From positions 1 to 64,000 of the forward strand of contig ONET01000008.1 in the NCBI GenBank assembly GCA_900316905.1: a stretch of DNA of 64,000 nucleotides. Reading direction: 5' to 3'. The notes under the pieces are model-generated. The model ran no database searches, was not told the origin of the DNA, and saw only the letters and a list, made by a program, of their open reading frames with translations. A program made the position numbers and the translations under genes. The DNA is from an uncultured Treponema sp. Lineage in GTDB: Bacteria; Spirochaetota; Spirochaetia; Treponematales; Treponemataceae. Of the stretch, positions 7,503 through 17,062 are shown piece after piece (position 1 is the first letter of the stretch; each line of letters opens with the position of its first letter).

Positions 7503-7943
7503 TTAGCATTCGCTTTCTTCAAGAAATTTGTAAAGCAGCTTGTAAAGTTTTTGCGCTTCCTCTTTGGTAAGGGCCGGGTTGGAGCAGGCGATTTTTGCCG
7601 GAATGTCCTTGCACTTTTTTTTAAGCGCGTTTCCGGCCTGAGTGATGTTTATGACAGTCACGCGCTCGTCTTCCTTTGAGCGCGCCCTGGTGATGTAGCC
7701 GTCTTTTTCCAAGCGCTTTAAAAGCGGAGTCAGCGTTCCCGCGTCCAGGCGCAAGGTGGAACCAAGCTGCCCAACGTTGACGCTTTCCTTTTCCCACAAA
7801 ACCATAAGAACGACATACTGCGTGTAAGTAAGCCCCAGCGGCTTTAGGTAAGGCGTGTAAGCGCTTACGATTTTTCGCCCGCACGCGTACAAGGGAAAGC
7901 ACAACTGATTTTTTAGCAATAACTGTTCGTATTCCTGCGCCAT
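7503..7943 (-). CDS. MarR/OhrR-type transcriptional regulator
   Basis: 146 residues, winged-helix MarR fold. The segment NQLCFPLYACGRK followed by LGLTYTQYVVLMVLWE closely follows OhrR, where the Cys of LCF is the peroxide-sensing residue; that Cys is present, plus a second Cys seven residues later. The wing contains RARSKEDERVTVI. The start is ATG 7943 (GGAGGT 8 bases upstream), not the longer frame. Upstream is a TTGACA/TATAAT promoter overlapped by a perfect inverted repeat, so autorepression relieved by oxidation is expected. The regulated partner is a flavodoxin rather than the usual Ohr peroxiredoxin. Confidence 0.9.
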   Translation of the reverse strand: MAQEYEQLLLKNQLCFPLYACGRKIVSAYTPYLKPLGLTYTQYVVLMVLWEKESVNVGQLGSTLRLDAGTLTPLLKRLEKDGYITRARSKEDERVTVINITQAGNALKKKCKDIPAKIACSNPALTKEEAQKLYKLLYKFLEESEC

Positions 7944-7976
7944 TATATTCGACCTCCATTGCGCGACCGCAAGGAT

Positions 7977-8005
7977 ATTATATTTAGTCAAATATAATTT
8001 GTCAA
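7977..8005 (-). promoter_or_regulatory. Consensus promoter of the OhrR-like/flavodoxin operon
   Basis: On the minus strand TTGACA (8005-8000), 17-base spacer, TATAAT (7982-7977): a perfect sigma-70-type promoter. Confidence 0.88.
7978..7997. promoter_or_regulatory. Putative OhrR/MarR operator
   Basis: Perfect inverted repeat TTATATTT - 4 bases - AAATATAA covering the spacer and -10 of the promoter, the position expected for repression by the encoded dimer. Confidence 0.75.
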
Positions 8006-8025
8006 GATATTATTGCGTTTTTGTC

Positions 8026-9798
8026 TTATTCTTCAACGACGCTTTCTTCCTCTTCCACAATGTCGCGGTAGAAAAGGCGAATGACTTCGTTTTGGTCGCG
8101 GTGGCGGCTCTTTAGCAAAAGGCTTTGCGCGGCGGAACGGTAGATGTAGCCGGAAGAGTTGTAAATCTCAAAGCGCGGGTCGGTCCTAAAGTCCATGTTG
8201 TAGATTTGGATTCTCAAGAAGGGCGTGATTCCGCGAATGAACATATAGTGCGAAAGTCCGACGGGGAAATCAATGTTAAGCGAAATCGTAAGGTTTTCGT
8301 CGCGCGAATAGCGTATGCCTTGCGAGATTGTCCACGCCCAAACGTTTTCGCCCTCCATAGTCTTTAGCAAAACATAATGCGGATAGAAGGAATTGCCGTG
8401 AACCAAAACCGGATACAATTCCGCCATAGAGCGCAAGTCAAGCCCGGCCGTGTCGCCGGCGTAGGAATTGACAATCAAATAGCCGCAATTCTCAAGTTCC
8501 GCCCTGCCAGAAAGACGACCGTATGACACAAGAGCGTCGCCGGCCGTCGCAGCCGTCAAAACGGAAAGAGGCGCGTCGTTTTCTATAAGCAAAACTTTTT
8601 CGCTGTCAAGCGAGCATGCTTGGACAATTCTTTGGGCGCACAGCTCCAAGACCGGCTCCAAAGGCTTGGCCAACGAAGAGTCCTGCTCCGAAAAATATGC
8701 CCATGAACGCAAGATGCCCGCCGCCTGGCTCACAGTCAAATTAAGTTCCGTCATCGAAGCTGGAAGCGCCGCCAAAAGCGCGACGTTTCCTCGGTTGCCC
8801 TGCGTGTACATGTATGGAGCCAAGTTGTCAAGCGTCCAAATGTCAAGCTTGCGCTCTTGGACGGCGCGCATGATCATGTTGTTTAAATTTTCAACCTGCA
8901 TCGTAAGCGTCGGAAGCAAATCCGCCATCGAGCCAAAGAAAGGCGCCGACTGGTAAGTGCGGCGGTTTCCCTTCACAAAATTTTCAGGAACCGCGTTCAG
9001 GGCCTCGTTGTAACGGCCGGCCTGCGACATGGCGGCAACAAACGAAACTACGGTCTGCTCGCTAACCGAAAGCGCGAAGTTCACTTCGTTTTGAGAGGCG
9101 GCAAAGAAAGAATTTATGATTTGGCTTCCCAAAGAAGAAAGCGTCTGGCCGTAAATGTTTTTTGAGGCAAAGGCCAAGTCGCTTATGTCGTCCAAGCGGA
9201 ATTCGCTCTGCTTTGTCATGACGGAATAATGCGCGGACTTTGAATTTTTCTGGAACGAAACTTTTCCCTCGGAAAGCGCCGGAGCGATGAGCGAATAAGA
9301 ATTTGTCCTTCCCGCAAAAACGGCGGTCTTGGACTTTAGCTCGTTAATCGAAAATCCTGAATACGGAGAAAAATTCACGCTGACCGAAGAAGCTTCCGCC
9401 GGCATGTCGGCGGAAATCCACAAAGAGGCGGAATCGCTGTCGTCGCTCAGAGAAAAATTCAACCTGACGCCGTCAGTAAAATTAAGCGCCAATGAAAGGC
9501 CGTCGGACTCTTCAAAAGAAAGCAGGCGCGCGGGAACTTCGCGGCCGGAGCTTGTGGAATAAACGACCGGATTTTTGTCGTCGCCAGAGAACAAAAGGCC
9601 GTTGAAGGCGACTTGAAAAGAATTTTTCAACAAGGAACGGCCGCCCTCTCCTTCCGTCTCAGAAAGCGTAACCCTAAGGCCGCGAATGTTTTTTCTTATT
9701 ATAGAGTCGCTTCTAAACTGAACGACAAAAATGCCGACAATAAAAACGGCGTAAAGGACAAAAAGTCCCAAAAATTTCCTAATCGGTTTTTTAAGCAT
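8026..9798 (-). CDS. Membrane-anchored exported protein, unknown function
   Basis: 590 residues, not recognised. Residues 8-30 (IRKFLGLFVLYAVFIVGIFV) form one membrane helix with basic residues before it, giving a cytoplasmic N-terminus and a large periplasmic part. The first 150 residues after it look like a beta-rich domain (short alternating hydrophobic strands); residues 230-480 are helical; the end is acidic (VEEEESVVEE). No cysteine of a lipobox. Monocistronic, divergent from the TPR gene, and transcribed from a promoter whose -10 ends 8 bases before the ATG (leaderless). A cell-envelope role is the most that can be said. Confidence 0.75.
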   Translation of the reverse strand: MLKKPIRKFLGLFVLYAVFIVGIFVVQFRSDSIIRKNIRGLRVTLSETEGEGGRSLLKNSFQVAFNGLLFSGDDKNPVVYSTSSGREVPARLLSFEESDGLSLALNFTDGVRLNFSLSDDSDSASLWISADMPAEASSVSVNFSPYSGFSINELKSKTAVFAGRTNSYSLIAPALSEGKVSFQKNSKSAHYSVMTKQSEFRLDDISDLAFASKNIYGQTLSSLGSQIINSFFAASQNEVNFALSVSEQTVVSFVAAMSQAGRYNEALNAVPENFVKGNRRTYQSAPFFGSMADLLPTLTMQVENLNNMIMRAVQERKLDIWTLDNLAPYMYTQGNRGNVALLAALPASMTELNLTVSQAAGILRSWAYFSEQDSSLAKPLEPVLELCAQRIVQACSLDSEKVLLIENDAPLSVLTAATAGDALVSYGRLSGRAELENCGYLIVNSYAGDTAGLDLRSMAELYPVLVHGNSFYPHYVLLKTMEGENVWAWTISQGIRYSRDENLTISLNIDFPVGLSHYMFIRGITPFLRIQIYNMDFRTDPRFEIYNSSGYIYRSAAQSLLLKSRHRDQNEVIRLFYRDIVEEEESVVEE

Positions 9799-9806
9799 AT
9801 TAGGTG

Positions 9807-9835
9807 ATTTTATTCCAAAAAGCGCTTAAATTCAA
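9807..9835 (-). promoter_or_regulatory. Leaderless promoter of the 590-residue exported protein
   Basis: TTGAAT (9835-9830), 17 bases, TAAAAT (9812-9807), then 8 bases to ATG 9798. No Shine-Dalgarno. Confidence 0.7.
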
Positions 9836-9882
9836 GAGAGTTTTGCGCTATAAAATATAGAATATTCTACGGAGATTTTATC

Positions 9883-11283
9883 GTGAAATGCGCAAGATTT
9901 TTTTCTGCGGCGGCGATTTGCCTTTTTTTGGGCGGAACTTTGTCAGCGGCGGAACTTTCCATCACAGAGGAACAAAGGCAAGAGGAGGCCAAAAGCTCGG
10001 CCGCGCCTTCCAACGAGGCTGACTTTGCCAAAAACTTGCAGGCGGCCTTGCAAAACGGCTCGCTAGAAGACGCCTTGGCGCTTTTTGACGGCATTCCGGC
10101 CTCGCTCGCTTCCAACGCCGACTTGCAAAAACTGCGGGCATCCCTTTTGATAAGCGCCGGCCGCCACGCGGACGCTCAAAAACTTTTGGCCGACTTGGAG
10201 CAAAAAAATTCCGGCGACATAGAAATCAAGGAAATGAAAATGATTTTGGCAAAAGCGTCCGGAAACGCCGGAGCCAAAAGCGCCGCGATAAAAGAAATCA
10301 TCGCGATTGACCCGACCAATCCCAGCGCCAACATCGCGCTTGGCGAAGAAAAAGTCTTGCGCAAAAAATACAAGGAGGCGCGCGGCTATTACATGACGGC
10401 GCTCAAGGGCGACCAAAACAACCAGGACGCGCTTTTTGGCTACGGCCAAACTTCATACTACCTCAACAAAATCGACGACGCGCGAAAGGCCTTCAACAAA
10501 ATTCTTCGCCTTGACCCAAACAGTGCCGTCGCCTACGCCTACATCGCAAAGCTTCACGCCGAAGACGAAAACTACAAGCTGGCGGAAGAAAGCGTCGTAA
10601 AGGCCATTGAGCTTAATCCGACCGCCTACGATTACTATATGGATTGGGGAACATACTCGCGCATGCGGGGAAAATTCCAACAAGCCGAAAAGGCTTGGAC
10701 TCAAGCGATAAAGATTGACCCCAGCTACTTCTTGGCCTACGCGTACCGGGGCGGACTTTACGACGAGCAAAACATGTACGCCAAGGCGCTCGACGACTAC
10801 CGCATGGTCATAAAGACAAACCCAAAATATTTTTACGCGTACGAATCCTTGGGAATCTTGGCCTGGCACGAAGGAAATTACGCGGAAGCGCGCGCCTCGT
10901 TTGAAAAGGCCTTTTCGTATTACCCGCAAAGCATTTCATACCCGCTCATAATCGCGGCCTGCATGTACAAGTCCAACCGCGCCTTTGAGGTAAAGCCCTT
11001 CTTGCAAAAGGTCATGAAAAATTACGGCGACCATGAATCGCTTGAATACTTGATGCTGCGCCTTTACCACGACCTTGGCCCCAGCAACGCGGAAAATTTG
11101 ATAACGCAAAAAATAATCAAAGAGGACAATTCCACCAAAAAAGGAAAGATGACATTTTACATGGGCCTCTACGACGAGATAAAGGGCCACACGGAACTGT
11201 CGCGGAAAATGTTCAACGAAGTGGCCGCGCTCCAAAGCCCCATGTTCTTTGAATTCCGATTGGCGGAATGGAAAGTTCGCTGA
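9883..11283 (+). CDS. Exported TPR-repeat protein
   Basis: 466 residues. A signal peptide (KCARFFSAAAICLFLGGTLSAAE, cleavage near the AxA) is followed by a helical region and about seven tetratricopeptide repeats from residue 145 to 380, recognisable as A/G-Y-x-x-A-L/R-x-x-Y/F units such as KEARGYYMTALKGD and DDARKAFNKILRLDPN. It is a periplasmic scaffold for protein contacts; partner unknown. The start is GTG 9883 with GGAGA 7 bases upstream. It shares its promoter region with the divergent 590-residue envelope protein, so both may serve the cell envelope (inference). A strong stem-loop follows the stop. Confidence 0.85.
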   Translation: MKCARFFSAAAICLFLGGTLSAAELSITEEQRQEEAKSSAAPSNEADFAKNLQAALQNGSLEDALALFDGIPASLASNADLQKLRASLLISAGRHADAQKLLADLEQKNSGDIEIKEMKMILAKASGNAGAKSAAIKEIIAIDPTNPSANIALGEEKVLRKKYKEARGYYMTALKGDQNNQDALFGYGQTSYYLNKIDDARKAFNKILRLDPNSAVAYAYIAKLHAEDENYKLAEESVVKAIELNPTAYDYYMDWGTYSRMRGKFQQAEKAWTQAIKIDPSYFLAYAYRGGLYDEQNMYAKALDDYRMVIKTNPKYFYAYESLGILAWHEGNYAEARASFEKAFSYYPQSISYPLIIAACMYKSNRAFEVKPFLQKVMKNYGDHESLEYLMLRLYHDLGPSNAENLITQKIIKEDNSTKKGKMTFYMGLYDEIKGHTELSRKMFNEVAALQSPMFFEFRLAEWKVR

Positions 11284-11301
11284 GCCTTTGGCTCCGCGAA
11301 C

Positions 11302-11334
11302 TTGTCGAGTTTTACTGCGTAAAACTCGCGACAA
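11302..11334. repeat. Long inverted repeat after the TPR gene
   Basis: TTGTCG-AGTTTTAC, 3-base loop, GTAAAACT-(CG)-CGACAA: 14 paired bases with a two-base bulge, no T run. It may act as an mRNA 3' stabiliser or be another dispersed palindrome. Confidence 0.65.
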
Positions 11335-11368
11335 ATTGAACCAAAAAACAATTTTTTAGGAAGCATAA

Positions 11369-12598
11369 ATGGCAACAACATCAACGTCAACAAAAAAAAT
11401 TCTTGACCTTAACGGCCGCAAAATAACGCTAATCGGAACGGCGCATGTTTCGCCGGAGTCAGTGGCGGAAGTGAAGGACGCGCTGTCGGCCCAGATGCCG
11501 GAATGTGTCGCGGTGGAACTTGACGAAAAGCGCTACGAATCGATGACAAACCCGGACCTCTACCGCGACCTTGACATAATAAAGGTCTTGAAGCGCGGCG
11601 AGGCCCTTTTGGTCTTGGCCAACTTGATATTAGGCTCCTTCCAAAGGCGCATGGGCAACAATGTGGGCGTAAAGCCCGGCGACGAAATGCGCGCGGCCAT
11701 AGACTTGGCGCAAGAAAAGAACATTCCGTTTTCCTTGGTTGACCGCTCCATAAAAGTCACGCTAAACCGCGCGTGGGCAAAAAATTCATTCTGGGGAAAA
11801 TGCAAGCTCTTGGCCGCGCTCATAAGTTCCGCCTTTAGCAAGGAAGAAGTGAGCGCGGAAGAAATCGAGGCGCTAAAAAAAGAAAACGAAATGGATTCCA
11901 TGATGGCGGAACTTTCCGACTTTTTGCCGACCGTAAAGGAAGTCCTGATTGACGAGCGCGACCGATACCTTGCCGCCCACATTTGGGAAAGCAAGAACTC
12001 CGGCGGCGAAAAGGCAAAGAGCGTGACGGCGGTTTTGGGGGCTGGGCATCTTCCGGGCGTTCAAAAACATTTGGAGGCCATCGCCGCCGGCTCGGAAAAC
12101 TCAGACACGCAGGAAATTTCAACAGTTCCGCCAAAGGGAATAGGCTCAAAAATTTTAGGCTGGACAATCCCCGCGCTCATCGTGGCCCTGATCGCCGCCG
12201 GCTTTTGGTTTGGCGGAAAAAAAATGGGCGGCCAATTCCTTGGCGCGTGGATTGTTTGGAACGGAGCGCTCGCCGCGCTCGGAACATTGCTGGCCGCCGG
12301 ACACCCGCTGGCAATTTTGGCCGCCTTTGCAGGAGCGCCAATCACTTCATTGTGCCCGCTAGTCGGCGTGGGCTTGGTGGCGGGAATCGTCCAAGCCGCG
12401 GTTAAAAAGCCAAAGGTTCGCGACATGGAAACCTTGGCCGACGATTCTACCACAATAAAGGGCTTTTACAAAAACAGAATCACGCGCGTCTTGCTGGTAT
12501 TTTTCCTTTCGTCATTGGGAAGCTCAATAGGAACTTTCGCGGCGGGCGCGTCAATCGTAAAAGAGCTGGGCGAAAAAATAATGAATTTGATTGGATAA
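11369..12598 (+). CDS. TraB/PrgY-family protein with C-terminal membrane domain
   Basis: 409 residues. The N-terminal 230 residues are a TraB (PrgY/gumN-like) domain: ITLIGTAHVSPES at residue 15, VAVELDEKRYE, and VTAVLGAGHLPGV near residue 220, the conserved GTAH and GxxH motifs thought to form a metal or catalytic site. The C-terminal 150 residues have four or five hydrophobic helices (TIPALIVALIAAGFWFGG and following). PrgY acts on enterococcal peptide pheromones; the function of spirochaetal homologues is unknown, possibly membrane-associated proteolysis. AGGAAG lies 5 bases before ATG 11369. Confidence 0.88.
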   Translation: MATTSTSTKKILDLNGRKITLIGTAHVSPESVAEVKDALSAQMPECVAVELDEKRYESMTNPDLYRDLDIIKVLKRGEALLVLANLILGSFQRRMGNNVGVKPGDEMRAAIDLAQEKNIPFSLVDRSIKVTLNRAWAKNSFWGKCKLLAALISSAFSKEEVSAEEIEALKKENEMDSMMAELSDFLPTVKEVLIDERDRYLAAHIWESKNSGGEKAKSVTAVLGAGHLPGVQKHLEAIAAGSENSDTQEISTVPPKGIGSKILGWTIPALIVALIAAGFWFGGKKMGGQFLGAWIVWNGALAALGTLLAAGHPLAILAAFAGAPITSLCPLVGVGLVAGIVQAAVKKPKVRDMETLADDSTTIKGFYKNRITRVLLVFFLSSLGSSIGTFAAGASIVKELGEKIMNLIG

Positions 12599-12601
12599 AA
12601 G

Positions 12602-12624
12602 ATTGCCCGATCAAGTCGGGCAAT
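12602..12624. repeat. Palindromic repeat R1, copy b
   Basis: ATTGCCCGA-TCAAG-TCGGGCAAT followed by GACA, between the convergent TraB and RadA genes. A sequence variant of the first hairpin of copy a with compensating changes in both arms. Confidence 0.85.
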
Positions 12625-12650
12625 GACATCCTTATGCCAATCCAGCGCGC

Positions 12651-14036
12651 TTAGGCCTTGCGTCCGTTTTTCTCGCCGCTAGCGCCGCTGGCAAAGACCG
12701 CCGCGACCATGCCCTTTATGTCTTGGACAAAAACGGCGTCATCGCATTTTTCTGGCGCGATGATTTTTTGGTAGCCCAGGCTCTTGGCGGTCTTGACCCG
12801 CTGCTTTACCCTTGAAACAGGCCGTATTTCGCCGGCCAAGCTAAGCTCGCCGACAAGAGCCGTTCCGTTTGAAAGCGGAATGTCGGAACGCGCCGAATAA
12901 AGCGCCGCCGCCAACGCCGCGTCAATCGCGCTTTCCGTCAAGCGGATGCCGCCGGCAACGTTCACGTAAATGTCTTGGTCGCTAAAGCGCAAGCCCGCCC
13001 GCTTTTCCAAAACGGCGGCAACCCGGCTTACACGCGCGCCGTCGATTTTTTCAGAATAGACGCGGCTTAACGAAGCCTTTGCGGGAACCGTCAGCGCTTG
13101 AATCTCAACCATAAAGACTCGGCTTCCTTCAAAGACGGCGGCGCAGGCGATTCCTGCCGGCTGCTCGCCATCGCGCCTGGTTATGAACATGGCGCTGGGA
13201 TCTTTTATTTCCACCAAGCCCTTGGCTCCCATCTCAAAAATGCCCAGCTCGTCAACCGAGCCAAAGCGGTTTTTGAGCGCCCGCAAAAAGCGCGTTTCGT
13301 CGTTGTTGCGCTCAAACGAAAGCACGGTGTCAACCATATGCTCAAGCGCCTTGGGGCCGGCGATGTTTCCGTCCTTGGTGACATGGGCTGTCATCACCAA
13401 AACCGAATCCCGTTCCTTTACCCAGCCAATCAACTCGTTGGAGCAATACTTAAGCTGGTTGACCGTTCCGGGAATTATTCCGCCCTCGACGGAATAAACC
13501 GTTTGTATAGAATCGACCACGACAAAAACAGGATTCAATTTGTCAAGAGCGTCAAGAATGTCTTCAAGGCGCGTGGCGCACAAAATTTCGATTTTGCCGG
13601 AATTGAGTCCAAGCCGGTCGGCGCGGCCCTTTATCTGCGACGCGGACTCTTCGCCGCTTGCGTACAAAATCCGGCCTTCTTGGCTGGCCGACAAATTTGC
13701 GGCGGCTTGAATCAACAAGGTGCTTTTTCCGATTCCAGGCTCTCCGCCCAGCAATATCGCGCTTCTCTTTGTGGCGCCGCCGCCTAGCGCCCGGTCAAAT
13801 TCTCCGATGCCGGTCTGCAAGCGGCCGGCTTCCTGCGCCTGCACTGTGGCAAGGGGAACGGGCCGCGCCTTTTGCGCCAAAGTTCCGCCAACAAGCTTTG
13901 CCGAAACGGCGTTGGGGTCTTGGATAAATTCCTGCAAAGTGTTCCACTGGCCGCAGTCGGGACAACGGCCCAACCATTTTGGATGGACAGCGCCGCATTC
14001 CGAACATTTAAAAACAACCGCGCCTTTTTTTGCCAT
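12651..14036 (-). CDS. radA: DNA repair protein RadA
   Basis: 461 residues from ATG 14036. Domains in order: C4 zinc finger (FKCSECGAVHPKWLGRCPDC), RecA-like ATPase with Walker A GGEPGIGKSTLL, the diagnostic KNRFGSVDELG motif near residue 250, and a C-terminal Lon-protease-like domain (DIYVNVAGGIRLTE, catalytic Ser absent as in other RadA). RadA drives branch migration and processing of recombination intermediates. The longer frame ([12 protein letters not shown]) runs into the 3' end of the acetyltransferase gene; the ATG after AAGGAACTGACTTT fits the family start. Four bases separate it from the upstream cysE stop, so they form one operon. Confidence 0.96.
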   Translation of the reverse strand: MAKKGAVVFKCSECGAVHPKWLGRCPDCGQWNTLQEFIQDPNAVSAKLVGGTLAQKARPVPLATVQAQEAGRLQTGIGEFDRALGGGATKRSAILLGGEPGIGKSTLLIQAAANLSASQEGRILYASGEESASQIKGRADRLGLNSGKIEILCATRLEDILDALDKLNPVFVVVDSIQTVYSVEGGIIPGTVNQLKYCSNELIGWVKERDSVLVMTAHVTKDGNIAGPKALEHMVDTVLSFERNNDETRFLRALKNRFGSVDELGIFEMGAKGLVEIKDPSAMFITRRDGEQPAGIACAAVFEGSRVFMVEIQALTVPAKASLSRVYSEKIDGARVSRVAAVLEKRAGLRFSDQDIYVNVAGGIRLTESAIDAALAAALYSARSDIPLSNGTALVGELSLAGEIRPVSRVKQRVKTAKSLGYQKIIAPEKCDDAVFVQDIKGMVAAVFASGASGEKNGRKA

Positions 14037-14040
14037 AAAG

Positions 14041-14922
14041 TCAGTTCCTTGTTCCAGGCGGAACGGATTCAATTATCCAAGAGTTTCCGGCGATTACGCT
14101 GCCCTTTCCGATGACAGTCTGGCCGCCCAAAATCGTGGCGTTGGAATAAATTATAACGTCGTCCTCAATCGTCGGGTGCCGCTTTTTGTCGGTCAATTCC
14201 TTTTGAAGGCTGAGCGCGCCCAGCGTGACGCCTTGGTACAATTTTACGTTGTTGCCGATGACCGTAGTTTCGCCGATTACGATTCCGGTTCCGTGGTCGA
14301 TGAAAAAGGACTCGCCGATTTCCGCGCCCGGGTGGATGTCGATTCCGGTTTTTCCGTGCGTGTGCTCGGTCATGATTCGCGGAATTGTGGGAACGCCGGC
14401 CTTGTAAAGAAAATGCGCGATGCGGTAAACGATTATCGCCTCCAAGCCGGGGTACGACAAAATCACTTCGCCAAGCGAGCGCGCGGCCGGGTCTCCGGCG
14501 GTGATGGCGGCGGCGTCCTTTTTAATCGTCGCGCGCAAGTCTGGAATGGCGGCGATCAGCGCCTCCACGGTTTTTTGCGCCAGCTTGTAGCAATGCGAAT
14601 TCTTGAAATTTTCGGCGCGCTCTTCCAACCGCCGCTCGTCCTCTTCCTCGCATTTTTGGGAAAGCGCGCGCAAAAGCGCCTTTTGGATTTCCGGCGTAAG
14701 AATTGAGATGACGCGGTTGACGTGCTTTCCGACAATATAGCGCAAGTTTTCGTTGTCCAGCTGCTCGTCGTACTTAAAGCCCGGAAAAATCAAGGCCTGC
14801 AAGTCGCTCAAGGCGCTCACAACGTTTGCGCGGTTTGGAAGGTTTTCCGCCCCGCTGCGGTTTATGCCGCCAAGCGTTTGGTAGGAGTCCATTATATTGT
14901 CGATAAGCTTTTCAAATTCCAT
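14041..14922 (-). CDS. cysE: Serine O-acetyltransferase
   Basis: 293 residues from ATG 14922. The helical N-terminal domain (to about 170) is followed by a left-handed beta helix of hexapeptide repeats; [22 protein letters not shown] with the catalytic His/Asp region, and [21 protein letters not shown] are the classic SAT motifs. It makes O-acetylserine from serine and acetyl-CoA, the first step of cysteine synthesis. The long N-terminal domain matches the EpsC/SatA size class. An alternative ATG (14931) is three codons upstream. Operon with radA, probably incidental. Confidence 0.95.
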   Translation of the reverse strand: MEFEKLIDNIMDSYQTLGGINRSGAENLPNRANVVSALSDLQALIFPGFKYDEQLDNENLRYIVGKHVNRVISILTPEIQKALLRALSQKCEEEDERRLEERAENFKNSHCYKLAQKTVEALIAAIPDLRATIKKDAAAITAGDPAARSLGEVILSYPGLEAIIVYRIAHFLYKAGVPTIPRIMTEHTHGKTGIDIHPGAEIGESFFIDHGTGIVIGETTVIGNNVKLYQGVTLGALSLQKELTDKKRHPTIEDDVIIYSNATILGGQTVIGKGSVIAGNSWIIESVPPGTRN

Positions 14923-15022
14923 GCGGAACATTCTATCATAAGCCAGCGGCGTCTGCAAGACGCGGCGAAAGCGGTTAGAACAAAACATTACAATCTTGCG
15001 CGCAAAAACACGAGCGGCCCTC

Positions 15023-15051
15023 TTGACAAACAAAAAAACCCGCGTTACACT
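15023..15051 (+). promoter_or_regulatory. Promoter of the GH35 gene
   Basis: Perfect TTGACA (15023-15028), 17-base spacer, TACACT (15046-15051), about 100 bases before the start codon. Confidence 0.85.
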
Positions 15052-15056
15052 AAAAA

Positions 15057-15076
15057 TTGCTCAACCGGTTGAGCAA
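15057..15076. promoter_or_regulatory. LacI-family operator
   Basis: Perfect 20-base palindrome TTGCTCAACCGGTTGAGCAA with the central CG typical of LacI/GalR operators. It starts 5 bases after the -10 and covers the transcription start, the classic position for repression. The LacI-family gene at the right end of the window is a possible but unproven partner. Confidence 0.85.
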
Positions 15077-16617
15077 AAAACGCGGCCAAAATGCCCTTCA
15101 CGCCTAAAGCTGCGCGCGGCCGCCGGTTCAACATAACGCCAGGAGGAAGCAAATTATGTATGACGAAAGCTTTTCTTTCACGCCCGACTTTTTGACAAAG
15201 AACGGCCAGGCTTGGTTCCCGATTATGGGAGAATTCCACTATTCGCGCTACCCCCAAAAATTTTGGCGCGAGTCGCTTTTAAAGATGAAGGCCGGCGGCG
15301 TTAACATCGTTTCGTCATACGTGATTTGGATTCACCACGAGGAAGAAAAAGGCGTTTGGGATTGGAGCGGCCAAAAAGACTTGCGCGCCTTTGTCCAGCA
15401 AATAAAGGAATGCGGCCTTTACATGATTTTGCGAATCGGACCTTGGAGCCACGCGGAAGTCAGGAACGGCGGCTTTCCAGACTGGCTGCAGCATAATTAC
15501 AAGGTCAGAACGAACGACGCCGCCTACCTCGCGGAAGTCCGCCGCTTTTACGAAAAAATTTTCGAGCAAGTAAAGGGCCTTCAACTAAAGGACGGCGGCC
15601 CAATCATCGGCGTTCAAATAGAAAATGAGTTTGGCCATTGCGGCGGCTTGACTGGCGAAGAAGGCGAGCGCCACATGAAGACGCTTCAAGCGATGGCAAA
15701 GGAAATTGGCTTTGACGTTCCCTTGTGGACGGCCACCGGCTGGGGCGGCGCGGTCACGGCGGGAATGCTTCCGGTCATGGGCGGCTACGTTGACGCGCCG
15801 TGGGACCAGCGGCCAACGGAAATCGAGCCAAGCGGAAACTACGTCATCACCTACGAGCGCAACGACCACAACATTTGAAGCGACTACGGCTTTGGCCACG
15901 GAATCACTTTTGACCCGTCCAAGTTTCCCTACGTTACGGCGGAACTTGGCGGCGGCCTTGAACCGACTTTCTTGCGGCGAACTGTTCCGACAAGCGCCGA
16001 CATCGGCGCCTGCTCCCTTGTAAAGATGGCAAGCGGCGCCAACCTTTTGGGCTACTACATGTACCACGGCGGAACAAATCCCGGCGGAAAACTTTCGACG
16101 CTGCAAGAAAGCAAGGCCACCGGCTCCCTAAACGACCTGTGCGAAAAAAGCTACGACTTTTTCGCGCCCGTCCGCGAGTACGGACAAATCAGCCCCACCT
16201 ACAAGGAACTTAAGCTTTACGCGCTTTTTGCCGCGGACTTTGGGGAAGACTTTTGCAAAATGAAAAGCGTAATTCCGGCAAAGAATCCTCTGGACCCCGC
16301 CGACACAAAAAACCTTCGCCACTCCTTCCGCGTCGCGCAAGATGGCGGCGACGGAACGGACGGCGCGGCGGGCTATCTTTTCGTGAATAATTACGTGCGG
16401 CACCAAAAGCAGTCGGAACACAAGGGCGTGACGCTGGAAGTTCCGGCGGAAGCGTCGCAAGGCCAAAAAGCCGCGCCGATAAAATTCGGCCCCTTTGACA
16501 TAAAGGACGGAGACTACTTTTTCCTTCCCTTCAACATGAAAGTCGGCGACGCGCTTCTAGAAACGGCGACCGCCGCTCCCCTTTGCAAGATAAACGGCGA
16601 CTATGTTTTTTACGCGC

Positions 16618-16725
16618 CAACGCAATCGGACGCAAGACCAAAAAGCGCCGCGCCTCTTGGTCTTGCAAGCGATTCTGGCAATAACAAAAATTGTTCGCAA
16701 GACCAAAATGCCGCCGCCGCTTCGA
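16618..16725. repeat. Repeat R4 inside the GH35 frame, first cluster
   Basis: Contains the word CGCAATCGGACGCAAGACC followed by AAAAAGCGCCGCGCC, an inverted pair GCAAGACCAA / TTGGTCTTGC (16633 region to about 16670), and TTGTTCGCAAGACCAAAA. The first word returns at 17023-17062 and the last at 48627. Confidence 0.7.
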
Positions 16726-17022
16726 CCCGCTTTAACTTTAAGGACGGCAAATGGCCCACAGACGCGCGCGTAATTTTGCTTAGCCGCGAGCAGGCATTGA
16801 ACGCCTACAAAATCCGGCGCGGCAAAAAAGAGTGGCTTGTAATTTTTGACGGCGAGCTTACCGACAACGGCGCGGCCGTCTCCCTGCGCGGCGGAAAAAA
16901 GGCTTTTACTGAATTTTATTCCTACCCGGAACTTCCGGTCGCCGGCTCTCCAACCGCCGCGGGCGGGCCCACTGACGCGGGCCTGACAAAAAGCGCTTGC
17001 GGCCAGCTGACCAAGTACGCCG

Positions 17023-17062
17023 CGCAATCGGACGCAAGCCCAAAAAGCGCCGCGCCCGCAGT
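17023..17062. repeat. Repeat R4 inside the GH35 frame, second copy
   Basis: GCGCAATCGGACGCAAGCC plus CAAAAAGCGCCGCGCC, nearly identical to 16618-16657. Both copies are read in the same frame and give QSDA-R/S-PKSAAP peptides. Confidence 0.75.

Noticed and set aside
15876-15878. Selenocysteine or reassigned TGA in GH35
   Set aside because: GH35 enzymes have no Cys/Sec at this place, no convincing stem-loop follows the codon, and TGA is a normal stop in neighbouring genes.
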